Positions 46,066 to 59,410 of a stretch of 64,000 nucleotides of DNA are shown here, in pieces (position 1 is the stretch's first letter; each line of letters opens with the position of its first letter). The notes below the pieces were generated by a model. That model made no database searches and was not told the origin of the DNA. It was given only the letters and a program-made list of their open reading frames with translations. Both the position numbers and the translations under genes were made by a program. Origin of the DNA: Liolophura sinensis (lineage: Eukaryota > Mollusca > Polyplacophora > Chitonida > Chitonidae); assembly GCF_032854445.1 (NCBI RefSeq), contig NC_088295.1, positions 30,066,470 through 30,130,469 on the forward strand, read 5' to 3'.

Positions 46066-46300
46066 CAATGATCCGGGAGCCTCCAACTACTGCCGTCGCT
46101 GTGAGTTTTAACCCAGCTATATGTCCAACTCATTGTGGCATCCTCTCCGGCCGTACGTGGGAAGGCCTGTAAGCAGCCTGCGGATGGTCGTGGGTTTCCC
46201 CCGGGCTCTGCCAGGTTTCCTCCCACGATAATTCGTATAAGTGAATATTCTTGAGTACGGCGCAAAACGCCAGCGAAATACAGTAAATAAATAAATCATG
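46066..46300 (+). mobile_element. SINE-A copy in copy 2
   Basis: From GGGAGCCTCCAACTACTGCC through GCCGTACGTGGGAAGG to GTACGGCGCAAAACGCC and a TAAATAAATAAATC tail. It shares its insertion point with the remnant at 39465, so it predates the duplication. Confidence 0.88.
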
Positions 46301-47264
46301 TAATAACTTCGTTTCCTTTTATGTTGCAACACTGAATGGAACTAATTTACCCATCGCATGTTCAACATAATCGTCATGAATATATGTCGGTGATGTCACA
46401 AAGACAGGAAAGGAATAATAAAACATAAATATGCGTGAGAACAGCACATAAGTTCCTCTGAAATGTAAATGGGTTGGGCGACAGAGAGTCATCTTCTGTG
46501 ATTTTCTGCGCAGGTTATCTCTGTATTCAGGTCTTCTGACAAAATTGCGTCGGTACGCGGTATCTTAAAATCAACATTTATCCTTTATTAATCCGCTGCA
46601 TTATGGTATATATTCAATATTCAAACTGCCTTCTTTACAGTTAGATTTTTTATTATTAGAAATGGGTGGCTAAATAAAGAAAAAAGAAAAAAAACAAAAC
46701 AAAAAACAACCCGATATCTGAAATGACAATCAACATGTCTTGTGATATTTTTTAAATCTGTGTTGTATAATTACTCGCTTGTCAACGTCTTACCATAAAA
46801 ATAGGCATACTTGTGGCTTGTTGAACTTCAAAATGTGTCATTAGCCAATATACTCAAGGGTACGAATATTTGTCGTAAACTCAAAATAACTTTCTAACAT
46901 ATCTTTAATGAAAACTGACTATACTGGATTCACATCATTTTGTATAAACACGAGGATATTTTATTCTGGGTCACACATCTTACAGAGTTGATTAATGCCG
47001 AGAACATCCCAGAAATCAAAAATACATCACCAGCATTTTGTACGCCACAAGTCGAAACTTCAGGCGAAAGTTTCGAGACTAAACAATAATATTTAAAATA
47101 ACGGTTAGAGTAAAGGTTAAGGTGGTCTACAGCTCAAATGCCGAAGGGAAGAGATAAACAAGTGTAAAGGAGACTATTTCCACAGAAAGGTTTTACGTGA
47201 CTTCAGAATACTGTAGGATCATCAGGTCTATGCCTTTCACCAGTTGGTAAACCTTTATTTCTTA

Positions 47265-47390
47265 TTTATCTATTTATTTGATTGGTGTTTTACGCCGTAC
47301 TCAAGAATATTTCACTTATACGAAAGCGGCCAGCGTTATAGTTGAAGAAAGCTGGGCAGGGCCCTGGGGAAACCCGCGTACTGCTAACGT
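47265..47390 (-). mobile_element. SINE-A 3' fragment, copy 2 only
   Basis: TATTTATTTGATTGGTGTTT through ACGAAAGCGGCCAGCGTTAT to GGGGAAACCCGCG: inverted and 5'-truncated. Copy 1 lacks it at GTTGGTAGCGCCTTATGTG (near 40683). Confidence 0.85.
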
Positions 47391-47837
47391 TTTATGTGAA
47401 AGATATATCGGTTAGAAGATGTCCAGTGTGGAAGTAAGTCGTAGTCATCATGCAACGGTTAACGAATTTTGTGAACTTTATGGTTAATACTGAATAGGCT
47501 GATCGAGGTTTTTAAAACGTGGCAGACCTATGTTTGCCGTATATAGATGATCCGAGTCAAGTTCAGTTTAGAAAATAGGGCGTCTGTCGTGTTATTAATA
47601 GGGCTCAGGATTTTGTACATTTTGTATTTTAATACCAAAGCAAACACTGAGGTTTTACCATGAGACCTAGGTAGATATTTAGCCAAGTGAATGCAGTTAA
47701 CGTTTACAGTATGCGAGGCGTCACCCAGAAGAATCCTCGTGTTGCCAGCTCTGCGATATACAGCGTGCCATATGACATAATCTAACATATTCTGCCATGT
47801 AGAATGCACTGTGATGTGCAATTTGTTTTTGGTAGCT

Positions 47838-48060
47838 GCAAATCTGGGTTTTTCACATATCTGAGAGTAGGGGAAAAACCTTAATCACACTGAATGTACA
47901 GCTCATCATTTGATTTGGGTTCCAGGCAGAATGCATTGTAAAGTGTAATGTTTTCTTTTTTGGCAGCTGCATATCTGGGTTTTTAACATATCTGAGAGTA
48001 AAAAGACAAAGAACTTGGGCACATTGAAGGTAAAGCTGGTCATTTGATTTGACTTAATTA
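47838..48060. repeat. Local tandem duplication of about 150 bp inside copy 2
   Basis: GCTGCAAATCTGGGTTTTTC...ATATCTGAGAGTA near 47838 recurs as GCTGCATATCTGGGTTTTTA...ATATCTGAGAGTA near 47968. TCATTTGATTTG follows each. Confidence 0.75.
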
Positions 48061-48077
48061 GGTGTCATTGTCGGTCG

Positions 48078-48352
48078 CAATATGACTATTTATTTATTTT
48101 ATTGCTGTTTTACGCCGTTCTCAAGAATATTTCATTTATACGACGGCTGCCAGTATTATGGTAGCAGGAAACCCGGCACAGTCTGGGGGAAACCCACGAC
48201 CATCCGCTTCTGACAGGCCGGAGAGAAAGCCAGCATGAGGTGGACTTGAAGAGGCTCCTGGGTCATTACGCTGCGCTAGCGCGCTAACCAACTGAACCAT
48301 GGATCAACACCCCCACCCACTACCTCTCCAACCTCCCGACAATATGGCTATT
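48078..48352 (-). mobile_element. SINE-A copy with extra 5' sequence, copy 2 only
   Basis: An inverted SINE-A from about 48091 to 48303, followed by about 36 C-rich bases (CCCCCACCCACTACCTCTCC) before the second flank. Target duplication CAATATGACTATT (48078-48090) and CAATATGGCTATT (48340-48352), one mismatch. Copy 1 has one uninterrupted CAATATGGCTATT at 41341-41353. Part of the body near the B box is deleted. Confidence 0.92.
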
Positions 48353-48734
48353 CGTCTCACAGGATCGACATTACATACATGGTAACTTCTCACAGTAGGA
48401 CTCCAATGGCATTGGCAGTTAGCAGACAGACCCCTAAGGAATAGCTTAGAAGCAAAGCTGAACCAAGTAAGGGGATTTCATACAGATGTACATGACTAAC
48501 ATCAACTGACTCCATTACCCAGTCATCGGCCAAAGAGACGAGGGTAAGTAGAATCGGTTGCTCGTCAGACTGGCCGTCATCCGCTTTAGTCAAGTAAATT
48601 GTGATGGATCAGAACTCCGACATTGTCATATTCACCAAGGTTTGAAGAAATGAAGTCACATAAAGATAAAATGTACGTCTCCACAGGAATAGAATAGCAT
48701 TGCGTCATGATCACGTGCCAAAACTCTTTACAAG

Positions 48735-48974
48735 TTGTTGACAGAAAAAAAAATACTTATGTTCTTTGAGAATGAAAGCTCTGAACAGAATGACAAATTT
48801 ACTGAAGCTGCTTATATTTTAGCATTTATAGGTCTCACGCTAGTTCCAGTATTAACTATAACAATCTGGTCAGCGAGGTATAGTTTCACTAATAGGTCAA
48901 CAAAAATTCCTCCAGAAGTCATGCCTGATTCAGATTTATTAACACGTTCAGAAAAAACGAATTCCACACGTTAA
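48735..48974 (+). CDS. Possible terminal exon with a membrane segment (unknown)
   Basis: A 79-codon ORF preceded by an acceptor-like TTGTTGACAG. It has an acidic start (E-N-E-S-S-E-Q-N-D), then about 20 hydrophobic residues (AYILAFIGLTLVPVLTITIW) and a short polar tail ending at TAA 48972, the shape of a type I membrane protein end. Copy 1 holds the same beginning (near 41730) and tail (near 42130-42270), but about 340 extra bases replace the first half of the membrane segment. No family recognised; may be chance. Confidence 0.25.
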   Translation: MLTEKKILMFFENESSEQNDKFTEAAYILAFIGLTLVPVLTITIWSARYSFTNRSTKIPPEVMPDSDLLTRSEKTNSTR

Positions 48975-51537
48975 GGTTAGAACAAAACAATAAAATGTGG
49001 ATACGGCGGTTCATCAAGGCTTTGTGGCCTAGGGTACACCTCAGACTCTGCCCTCCAAATGGACAAGTGTCCTGATCAAAGAAACTGGCATGCGTTCAAT
49101 AGTCATTTGATTAACGTGTCTGTCACACGTCTGAAAATTAAATTGTTTTCCTAGTTGGCATCCCATCGCTAAAGAGAGCCTTCAGGGAGAGAGTTTGATT
49201 ATTGTATCAACCGTTGTAACAAAAGTTTTCAGATGCTTTTGATGAACCACAAACAGATCTGGCTATAGAGCCTGCATCTGACAATTAAAGTATCATTAGC
49301 GATGTTATCTTCCGTATAAAGTGGAAAGCTCATCTCGCCATTCAGTTGATCATTCTTGTAATCGAATTTAAAGATGAACAAAAACAAACAGATTTTTGAT
49401 CTTTTTTGTGCCGGATTTTATATTGCAATGTTTAACCAGATCCAGAAACATACTAAATCTATGCAGAAAATAGTTTCACGCACCCCACCTCCAACTACGA
49501 CAGCGTTAGGGTGAATATGTAAAGTCTTTTATGCATTGTATACGTCTCTTTTACGCTGGCTTTGCACACTGTCTTAAGTTAATGATCTGTGTTCTAGTTT
49601 TATCTGGATAAAATATTAACAGTGAGGTCTGAGAAATATTCCGAAAATATTTGAGTGAGTTATATTGTAGTCGTTCCAACATGTATTTTGAGTCTAAACC
49701 GGTTTTCATATTTTGGCTCTACCATGCAATATCAAGTTAAAGGCATTCAAGATAGTATTCCATGTAACCATTTAGCAAGCACCACACAATCGTCACTGCT
49801 CTGGTTTTGCTCTCCATACTGTCATCTCATTATGTACGATATGCGGCCAAAAGCCTGGATTCTCACTAAGCACTCACGAGACTAATACTAGCAATTGTTT
49901 CATATTATTCTTTGTTAAATGCGATGATAATATAACATTTACATGTAAATACTTCTGCACCCTGACATGTAATAAATTAGACCTTCTCTTAAGACTTGAT
50001 GCTAGACATTGTGTGGGATTGCCATCACCTCCGAGAAGTCAACTCAGTGTCCAAGGATAAGGTATTCATTACTGATATCATCCACTCGACAGACCGCTAC
50101 GTATGTTATGCAGCGCTAGGAATCAGACCGAACACTTCAGTGGCCATCACAGAAAGTTCTACAGTTAACATAAGGTTTAAGGTAAATCCGGACGACATAT
50201 CACATTCCTTTCATTCCTGTTGACCTATCTCTCCAATATCGATATACACAACAATTCAAGCGACCGTTTGAGAAATTGAAATAAGGTTACACCTGAATCT
50301 AAAAATCACCGTGATAGAGATACAAAAGCCGTAATCAGACACGGTACAAGCTACTCCAATCAGAGAACCAGTAACTACAGTGCGTGGACGCCCTTTGATG
50401 CTTTATTTGAATAGGTAATTGGCCGCGTTATTCTTAATTACATTGCTGTACACATCACGCAAGAGGTGATTGTTAGGTGATAAAGTTTTCCCTTCCGCCA
50501 CAGATCTTTATTTCAAACACTTTATACAGAGCCATTCAAGATCTGAAAGATTTCAGCATTCGCTACGACGCTAATGCAAAGAAAATCGCCTTTGGCTCTT
50601 GCCTACCGCTTCACTGAGACCGATTAAGCGACATGTGACATAGTGTAATAATCATAACAGAACCCACAGCCTGTAACACTGTATTAGGCTACCTGTAAAC
50701 ATCCTATGCTATGGAGCTTGTCACCGTTCAAATAAATAAACGAGTTGACTGGTTTCTGATATCAGTGACTTCATTGAAAATATAAAGGTATAAATGTCTG
50801 AGAAATTTTCATGTTATTTCTTAAGTTTAAGCGAAATAAGTGTATCCAGACCGGGTTCAACAGTACTTACACAGCGTGCAAAGATGCAAAAGTTAATAAA
50901 TAAGTGACAGCCAGTCGATCGTATTTCAAAGAAGACGCAGAGTTGATAACAGCAGGCATCGTTTTATATATTTACTGAGAAAAAATCGTCAGAATGTCAT
51001 TTTTGTTCACGCAGTTCTGGAATTTAATATGTCGGGGACATATTTCGATTGGTTAAAAAGAAAAATGTAAGTGCTTGAAGTTATAACTGAAATGTTGATG
51101 AAATTTTCTGTCTCTAAGGATTTAATAATACTGACAAGGACGAACGAATATTTGATATTAAATTTTGTCCCTAATAACGTCTTTGAAGAAAACGTTGATA
51201 TCGATGTAACGTGTGATTTGATGTTGAAGGTTGCCTTTTTCTCTAAGTATTCTAAGTTTGCTAGCTGGCATCTGGTTATGAGTCAGGATCGTTATTTTGT
51301 TGTCATGTGCCAGTTTTAATATCTATTTATAGATGTAATCTCATTGTCAAGTAACCAAACATGAAGAACCACAAGGCTACATCAACAGAATCGATTAACA
51401 TATTTTTTGCCTTCCCAGGCACCTAGCAAAACCACTGACTTAAAGCCATAGCAGAAGCACTCATTAGCGAAGAAACGATCTCGCCCATGAACCATCGAGA
51501 TCCGGTCTTACTATATCCTCGACGTAAGTTCATTTCA

Positions 51538-51725
51538 CGGGCCTCCGTGACCGAGGTGGCTAACACGCTAGCGAGGCGTAATGACCCAGGAGTCACCAAT
51601 ACAGTCCCTGTGAGTTCAAGTCCAGGCTTCCTCTCCGGACGTACGTGGGAAGTTCTGACAGCAAGCTGCGGATGGCCTTGAGTTTTCTCCGGGCTCGTTG
51701 AGTGCGGCGTAAAACACCTATCACA
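51538..51725 (+). mobile_element. SINE-A copy, internally deleted, copy 2 only
   Basis: Head GGGCCTCCGTGACCGAGG, B box GAGTTCAAGTCC, then a shortened body and tail GTGCGGCGTAAAACACCTAT. About 390 bases around it (51345-51735) have no counterpart in copy 1. Confidence 0.85.
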
Positions 51726-52000
51726 TAAAGATATTCATTATATGTGATTCCAAATGTTCATGACTGATATTCGTACAACATGGCAGAAAAACGATTGTAT
51801 AAATGAATGATTACAGGGTAACTGAGACTGTGCAGAGGCGTTTACAAAGTGATAGAAGGGAACAAATCGCAGTACGGTAGTTTTTGTACGGAGAGGGTAG
51901 GAATCAAGTAGACCGAACAACAAACAAGTGGTCTTCTCACAAAATTTACTGCCTTATCTAAGAGAGTTGGAATTTGCTGAAATATATGCGTTCTAAGTCC

Positions 52001-52785
52001 AAAGCGTTTCCGCATCTTAGTGTTACAGTTTCTTTCACATTACGTCACAAGATAGGCTTGATCCTACATATTGTGATTTACACAAATGAGATGATAGCTG
52101 GGATGTAAAAAAAATATTCTAAGTAAAATATGACAAAACAAAACTTTGAGCGTAAGCCAGCTTTACTCACTCAGTTGTGGTTAACAGTATGTTTTTGATG
52201 AAATGAGCATAACAAAAGATTTGGGTTGTAATCCGGACACCATTATGATATAAATATATGTATAGAAATATGCTGATGGAACACAGAAATGGTTAAGTGA
52301 TAAAGTACGTGAAACCAGATGACGAGGCATGCGAGATTAGGGTTAAATCTTGACATTTGTTTCTTTCCTCATATCATTTTACATTGGGCTATGTTACAAG
52401 CAAGCGGACGAGGGCGCAGCGCAAGTCTGTATACGTCACTCGCTGTAATGTTTCTCAGTACAATTTGCCAAATCTCGATGTTTGATTGAAATACATTAAA
52501 CAACAATTTGAAATCAAATCAAACTATGTACTGAAGGCTCAATCACCTGCTCGCACCGAGGGATTGGAGTGTTCGATCTTCGGGAAGCTATGTCCTAGAT
52601 CCGTCAGGAGGTTTGTCAGATATCAGGCTAAGTGCTAAAAATGGCCATTTCCTCCAGATGTTACTCGCGGATTTTCTTATAATAATAAACCTGGCTACCA
52701 ACAAATAGGTGAACAAATGGTTTTTGTATCACGCCATTTTGGCAACATTTCAATTATACCATGATAAGGAGGTGACCAAAGTCAC
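52001..52785. other. Non-coding stretch, nothing recognised
   Basis: No gene or repeat seen. Confidence 0.5.
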
Positions 52786-53221
52786 GAAGCAGTAAGGAGA
52801 AAGAAGGAAAAGGAAAAATAATCATACGAATGAAGAACAGAGCAAGAAGGAAAGGGAACAATAATCATATGAATGAAGAACAGAGCAAGAAGGAAAGGGA
52901 ACAATAATCATATGAATGAAGAACAGAGCAAGAAGGAAAGGGAACAATAATCATATGAGTGAAGAACAGAGCAAGAAGGAAAGGGAACAATAATCATATG
53001 AATGAAGAACAGAGCAAGAAGGAAAGGGAACAATAATCATATGAGTGAAGAACAGAGCAAGAAGGAAAGGGAACAATAATCATATGAATGAAGAACAGAG
53101 CAAGAAGGAAAGGGAACAATAATCATATGAATGAAGAACAGAGCAAGAAGGAAAGGGAACAATAATCATATGAGTGAAGAACAGAGCAAGAAGGAACGGG
53201 AACAATAATCATATGAATGAA
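52786..53221. repeat. 43-bp minisatellite, nine units plus a degraded one
   Basis: Units begin GAACAGAGCAAGAAGGAAAG at 52835, 52878, 52921, 52964, 53007, 53050, 53093, 53136 and 53179, exactly 43 bases apart; a decayed unit precedes them. Two variants differ by ATGAATGAA or ATGAGTGAA, in the order A A G A G A A G A. The last unit has AACGGG. Similar words CACGAAGCAGTA (left) and CACGAGGCAGTAG (right) flank the array. Purine-rich on the plus strand. Confidence 0.96.
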
Positions 53222-56200
53222 GAAACCACGAGGCAGTAGTAGTGAAGAGTATTTCTGATGTTAATTTTGAAATACGATGAAACGATTATGTCATTTCACA
53301 TAATTTGCTATTGGTCATCATATAGTAAATATTTTGCTGTTGGTCATTATATATACGTAGTTTAAAATCTGAGACTAGTAGCCCGTATTCGTTGATGCAT
53401 GAGCTTAATATATTACGTGAACTGCGTAATAATAAACTGAGTAAGGTGTGAAGAACTATTAAAATTCATTAATTAATAAACACAAAGCCACATGTTTATA
53501 AGCACTCGACTGACTAAAGAATGCATTTAATTTATTCAAATTGTATCCTACCTAATCATGCTCGAAGACCTTATTTCAATTCTACATGTGACCCTCGTGA
53601 AACCCTCTCGATCTCATTTTATTTCTCCAACTTTATTATTCTGGATCCCACAGCGCTAAGGCAAATAGAATGGACACCACTCTGCAACATCATACATCTC
53701 TCAGGCATTCATAATGGCGCATAAGGCAAAGCACACGTATAAGGTACACATATATACAGAATAAAAGAAAACAGGACAACTGGGGCTTACTTGCCCATGG
53801 TGCTGGTATTATTGTAATTTTGTCTTCCAAGATTTCCCGATGTGTCACGTAGAAGCTGAATGGCAATACCAGATTATGTTCCAACTTGACATTTTATTCT
53901 AAGACATTGGAATAAACTGGTCTGGTAATCAAATAACGGTGAACATTAAAGAATAACAAATCTAGTCTGGATTGTGAATAATGTAAGGATGTGGCGAGAA
54001 TGTGCCTTTAGAAGCTGGATGCCCTTTGACAAATACAATGTGCAAATATGACACCATATAGAGTTAGAGATGAGACATGCGGTATAAATAAATAGAAATG
54101 TGCCAGATTTCCTTCCTAATTATGGGCAAAATGCGGAACAGCTTTGCTCCTAAGACAGATTAACGATTATGGTTTATCAAATGCTCGGGACAAGTCGGAC
54201 GTTCAATTGGCTCGATGTAAGGGCTTGCCGACAGCACTTGATGAGAAAAACTCTAACGATACCAGCTGCTGTGTGAGATTAGAAAATCTATTCAGTTGCA
54301 GTGTGTGTTTTTCCATCATTTTTTTGTCATTTCACAGCAATGTGTGAAATTCTTTATAGGCGTACTGAAATGCTGCATATGCTTTTGGAAGAGGCGTGTT
54401 TCTGAAATCGGGTTGAATAATTGTTAAAGGAGATCCCCAAAGACTTAATTTTCACACTAAATGTTCCCTAGAGATAACAGTTTTGCTATGTTAGTCTATA
54501 AACGGCATTTTAAAAAATCTTTGTGTTAACTACTCCATTTAATATAAAAAGATTAATGTTGGACCGTCGGCCGCGGAGCCCTAGCCGGGTCACGTCATGC
54601 CATGAAGACCTGCACGTATTATGTAAGGAAAATTCTGCAGTGCACTGAAAAATCCACGCATTGCCCATGCTTTTCCAGAAGCTATAGTTTGACTTAATCT
54701 CTAATTACCCCTATGCCTCTTAACTCGATACTGAAAATCATATAAGTAAAACAGTTTTACAACAGATATTTCTTAAGACAACGGAGTTGCAATAGATCCC
54801 TTAACAGCATAATGACAGCATAGTGCATAGTGACTGGACGATATGATGACCAATTTTTCCACTTACATACTTGCCATCCGAAGATGACACAAACGCGCTA
54901 TCGTCCGATTTGGCTGACACGAACTGGTCATTCATGGAATAATGGTAGTACCCGTGGAGAATATGGCACAGTTTCAGTGTCCACAGAATATATGTTATAG
55001 CCAAGTCGAGTGATACCGGCTGTGACAGGAAAAAAACATACATTCATGCCAGCGGATTGTGAGTGGCAGTGATGAGAACAGTCTGTCGCTCGACACCCGC
55101 GAAAGTAGCATTCGAGCTAATCTTTTATGTTTTAAAAGGTATCACTGAGAAAAAGTAAAACAGACTTAAATAAAATTGAATGGAAACCGCGATTGCTAAC
55201 TCACAGAAATGCCAATTAGGATTTTGTCTGGGATCTCGTAATGGGCTTCAAGGTACGGCATTCAGTGGGGCCTCACGCGCGCTGAGCGACCACTAGGCTA
55301 GGTGTGCCCTGCGCTGGAGGGCCGCTTTGCAGCCTGGTGGTCGTGGTGGAACAAAGTCTGGTGGTTCCCTGTAGTTAGTGGCACAGCCTGTTGTTTCAAA
55401 CAAGCAAGTAACTTAACAACTTCTGCATTCCGGTAGTGGAAATCTGGACCTTCTTTTCTTTTTCATTTCATTTGTAGCAGGCCTGTTTGAATGAGCCACT
55501 CTAACAGGGCTACGACCGAGGACTCCGTATTCAAAGGATACTTTTTATGAGCTCTGTTCTCTATTTTCTCAATCTGTGACTCTGCGTTGTGTTGCTGCAA
55601 CCGCAAATCACACGTGAAATATGAGAGTGGAATACTCTCGAAAATAGTTCTATGTACCCCCGTGACGTCACAAGGTCAAGGGTGGTTCGATCGTAGTAGA
55701 GTAGATTTTCTGATGTTTGATCACCAAATTGTACCGTTTTTCTCAGGGGACATCTGCAGTTTGGCAGGTCCAGAGCTGGGGATCTACTATAAACATGGTT
55801 TTGTACTTATGGGGTTTATAATTCCGGTGCTAAAAAATATATTTTCCCCTGAAGCTATGTACATAACTTTCTCATTTGTCATATGATTCCTTAGCTTATT
55901 GTTTTCTTTTTAATTATTTGTGACAGATAACAGGACCAAAAACAGAACAAGAAATGGAGAAGTAAGGAATAATATTAAATTGAGAAATTTTTCATTTTCA
56001 GTTTATTGTTGATGTACCGGTATAGTTGTTTTTGCTTAAATTAGATTTGAACATAGCTCTGATTTTGTAGGATTTTGCATCAGGCCTCAATAGAATTTAT
56101 TTGCGCACAGATTGCCTAAATATATTTCATTTTAATGTTAAGGATTTTAATATCAATATTAGAAAGGTATATTTTGTTAGTTCACGTTCCCAATCTGATT

Positions 56201-59040
56201 CCCGCACGTTCCCATGGCTTCTTGCGTAAGGAAAGCCGGTTTGAATTGTAAACTAGAGAGAACGGCATCATTTTAACTGGAATTTCTTCACCAGTGTACT
56301 TTGATCTTTTTGTTTACCTGTTATATGAAACAATGTTTTCAGCGTACATGCGAATGAAACATTTGCAGTGGTCTGGCTCGGTAATTACAGGTACTACTAT
56401 GCCTATACATGCCGTTTTAAAGTATACAATCATTTCATATATTTCTCATTCCGGAAGTAACTAGACTTTAAAAAACCGCATCCGAAGTTACAAAAAAAAA
56501 TCATACAAGTAAGGGCTTATTTCTTTTCAAAGCGTACGATCACTTGGGAGTTCCTTAAGCCGACATGAGCTTTGGCCGCGTCTCATGCACAGTTGGTGAC
56601 GGGGTTGTAAGAGATTGTACAATTCACAAAGTGGCTCTAAAGTTTGAAGCTTACCCGGCAGCTGTTGACTACAAACGTTGGCTCGAGACTCTTGTTAGAT
56701 GAAGGGTTCGCGAATTGTGGCTTATATGTCATCGCAAAAAAGCAGTACTGTATAAGGTCTTTCTGTCTGTCCATTCTGCGAGAACGGATCAATAGAGGAG
56801 TAACGCAATAAGAGATGTGAGGAACCAATTCCATTCACATCGCCCTCCATACAGGCGCTGTGCAATTGAATTTGCCACGTACACACAAAGGCATTGCCGT
56901 ATCCTTTTCATATTTCCAAAAAATAATGTGTGTTAAAATTGTGGGGTAATAAAGAGCTTGGCTTTGCCGGAACACAGAAGGTCAAGCCTCCTGAATATAC
57001 TCAACGTGGGGTAAGCGCTTAGACCAATATTTCTATATGTTCGCTTTATTCTTTGATTTTCCCCCTTTGCTCTTTACGCATTGAACTGACTTAGTGTTTG
57101 AGATTATCCCAAAACACAATGACATTCAGACCCTGGTTTACATGTTTGAAGATATTTTAAACACCTTCGTAAACATTGTATTCTAAATCATTTCAAACTG
57201 AATCATGATCGATGCACGGTGAATGTTCATTGTAAAGCATTTCCAAATTGTTAAAACGGATACGAATAACCACGTGACGATGCTTAACCCACAATCGCTG
57301 TTGTTTTATAATGAAGACTTTAGGCTGTAGAGGCAACCGAACTCTTGTGATAACAGTACCTCTGTCGATCTCATGGTGGCCAATCCACAACTTTCCACCT
57401 CTGAAACCCATCATATACAATCATATCTATATGTGAAACTTATCTTTGAACGAATTGATGTCCAGAACTTCATACCGTTGAACCGCTTAACTAATGTCAT
57501 GCTTGCTATACTTTCTTAGTCTGTTTTGACGTAGCGATTTACACGAATGTTTTTTAGATGTGTTTATAGTGTAAGGATCTTGTTTGGAGCAAGAATGTAG
57601 AATGCCAGGCGTTTTGAACAGTACAAAGAAATTTCCCTCCAGGGCATAACATATCCGTCACTGTTCCTACAACCATTTTATTTCCTTTTTTACAATGCGT
57701 ATATGCTTAGTTATAGTGGCGACCCTCGGAAGTACGGTTTAGAACACAATTTCTTAGTTTGTTGTGGAATTCTGTCCATCTAAGATTGCCAACCAGGTAA
57801 CCACAAATTCAGATGAAAATCGCACTAAAATATAGTAGAGCAATCAGGGCTTGTTTAGATGCGTTCACTCTGGCCAACATTGTAAAGATGACATAGTATG
57901 TGTCGGAGTAATAATCTCCCAACTCCATACAAAATTTCCGCCTTTTTTTTTTTGGCCTGCGCGCTTTTTACTGAAATAGCTTAATGGTAAACAAAAAGCG
58001 CTGATTATTTAATGGTCCTCATCCCATTCCTCACACCAAACTACCACGCAGCTGGTTGCTAGCACCCTTTATAGTCCATGTAACTGTTAGTAATAGATGA
58101 ATGTCCGTAAGGCTTTGGGAAGAGAACAATGACGACACGGACAGAAGGTTAGTAAAACACCTGCACCATCAGTAACCCAGTAACAAATCGGCTCTGTTCA
58201 TTTCCTACATTTTACGGCATGGATCATTGTATAGGCTGTACATACATTATGTATAAATCTCCATACATCGCTACAAATTTTTGTTCACACTCTTAGATTT
58301 GAATAAAGGCGTATCCCAAGATAAGTCTTACCTTATACTCATGTAGATAAATACAAAATTTGAGTCTCCATATCTATGAACACATTTTGTCAACTCTCTT
58401 CACGGAAGGTTAATGCGGCAAAAAGTGTATTACTCCTCCTAATATTTTTTCTTGCCTATTCGAAATAGCATTTATTGCCTTGCACAGAAGAGATCTCGCG
58501 TGGTAGTTACTCTTTAAAAAATAAGGGAAGAAGAAAATGACCTTATTTTTTCCCTTGGGAATGATCGGGCAGATATTTGTTTTCTTAATCCGATATTTAT
58601 TGGCGTGGTCAGCACCATTTGGGTTATATGAAGAACGTTTCTTTATGACAAGCTGTGCAACGCACAAGAAAAATGAACTCACTACACTCCATTCCTTAAA
58701 AATAATGGAAGAGAGGCTCGAGTTTTTAACAAAGTGGAGTGTGACAAAGACATTCCGCCATTTGAAAACCATCCCACTAAGGCAGCATGGTTACATGCAT
58801 ACATTTTGTAAGAACAAGGAAGATGAATTGAAGACGTCCGGACTGTGACCTCCTAAGTACTTGTACTGGCGTGTAGTCTACCAGCCGAAGTGAATGATTA
58901 ACGCCAAAAACTGGCACTAGATTATGTAAGGCCATTTTATATCACTTATCGTTTCTATCTATCAATTTCTATCTATCAATTTATATAGTAAAAGTCATTT
59001 TCATTAAATCAGAGGTGCATCGGATATGTTAAGCCTTCTT
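53222..59040. other. Long non-coding stretch, nothing recognised
   Basis: Short ORFs only. GC-rich patches lie near 54560-54600 and 55270-55330 (GCGCGCTGAGCGACC, GCGCTGGAGGGCCGC) without a CpG-island-sized extent or recognisable gene. Confidence 0.4.
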
Positions 59041-59410
59041 ACATGCATATTAGTGAGTGAGTGCTTGGGGCTTAAAGTTATGCTTAACAATTTTTCAGTC
59101 ATATGACGACGAAGGAATCCTTAGAGAGCATGTGATGTGCCTCCTAGTTACAGGACGGATTTCCACCGCTCTTTCATCTAGTGTTGCTTCAACAAGACGT
59201 CTTACCGAAGGCAAGTAAGGTACCCCGTCCGAGCTATTATACTGATACGGGTCAACCAGTTGTTGCTCTATCCCCTTCATGCTGAACGTCAAGCGAGGAA
59301 GTTACAACTTCCTCTTAAAAGGCCTTAGGTGTGACTTGACCCAGGATCTACCGCTCCCGAAGCGGATCGACGCTCTACCAACTGTGCTATCGGGGTCGGT
59401 TAACATGCAT
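59041..59410 (-). mobile_element. SINE-B copy, full length, with flanking repeat
   Basis: Inverted, from GTGAGTGAGTGCTTGGGGCT to the head complement ACCAACTGTGCTATCGGGGT. The repeat ACATGCAT flanks it at 59041-59048 and 59403-59410. It is the most complete SINE-B in the window; its minus-strand head has A- and B-box-like sequences but an insertion beside the B box, so it is not a working tRNA gene. Confidence 0.9.

Larger units (their letters stand above)
45295..52000 (+). repeat. Tandem duplication, copy 2 (about 6.7 kb)
   Basis: Directly follows copy 1, starting ATTCTTCAAGCCGTAAAATG and ending near GTTCTAAGTCCAAAGCG (51987-52003), which matches copy 1's end at CATTCTAAGTCCAATAAA. It carries SINE-A copies at 46066, 47265, 48089 and 51538 that copy 1 lacks or has only as a remnant, plus a local internal duplication at 47838-48060. 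Confidence 0.93.

Noticed and set aside
52786-53221. Regular 43-bp repeats looking like a CRISPR array
   Set aside because: No unique spacers; units are head-to-tail, and the context is an animal genome.
59302-59400. tRNA-like cloverleaf parts with A and B boxes at the SINE-B head
   Set aside because: The head is joined to a SINE body and the stems carry mismatches or insertions; not a free-standing tRNA gene.
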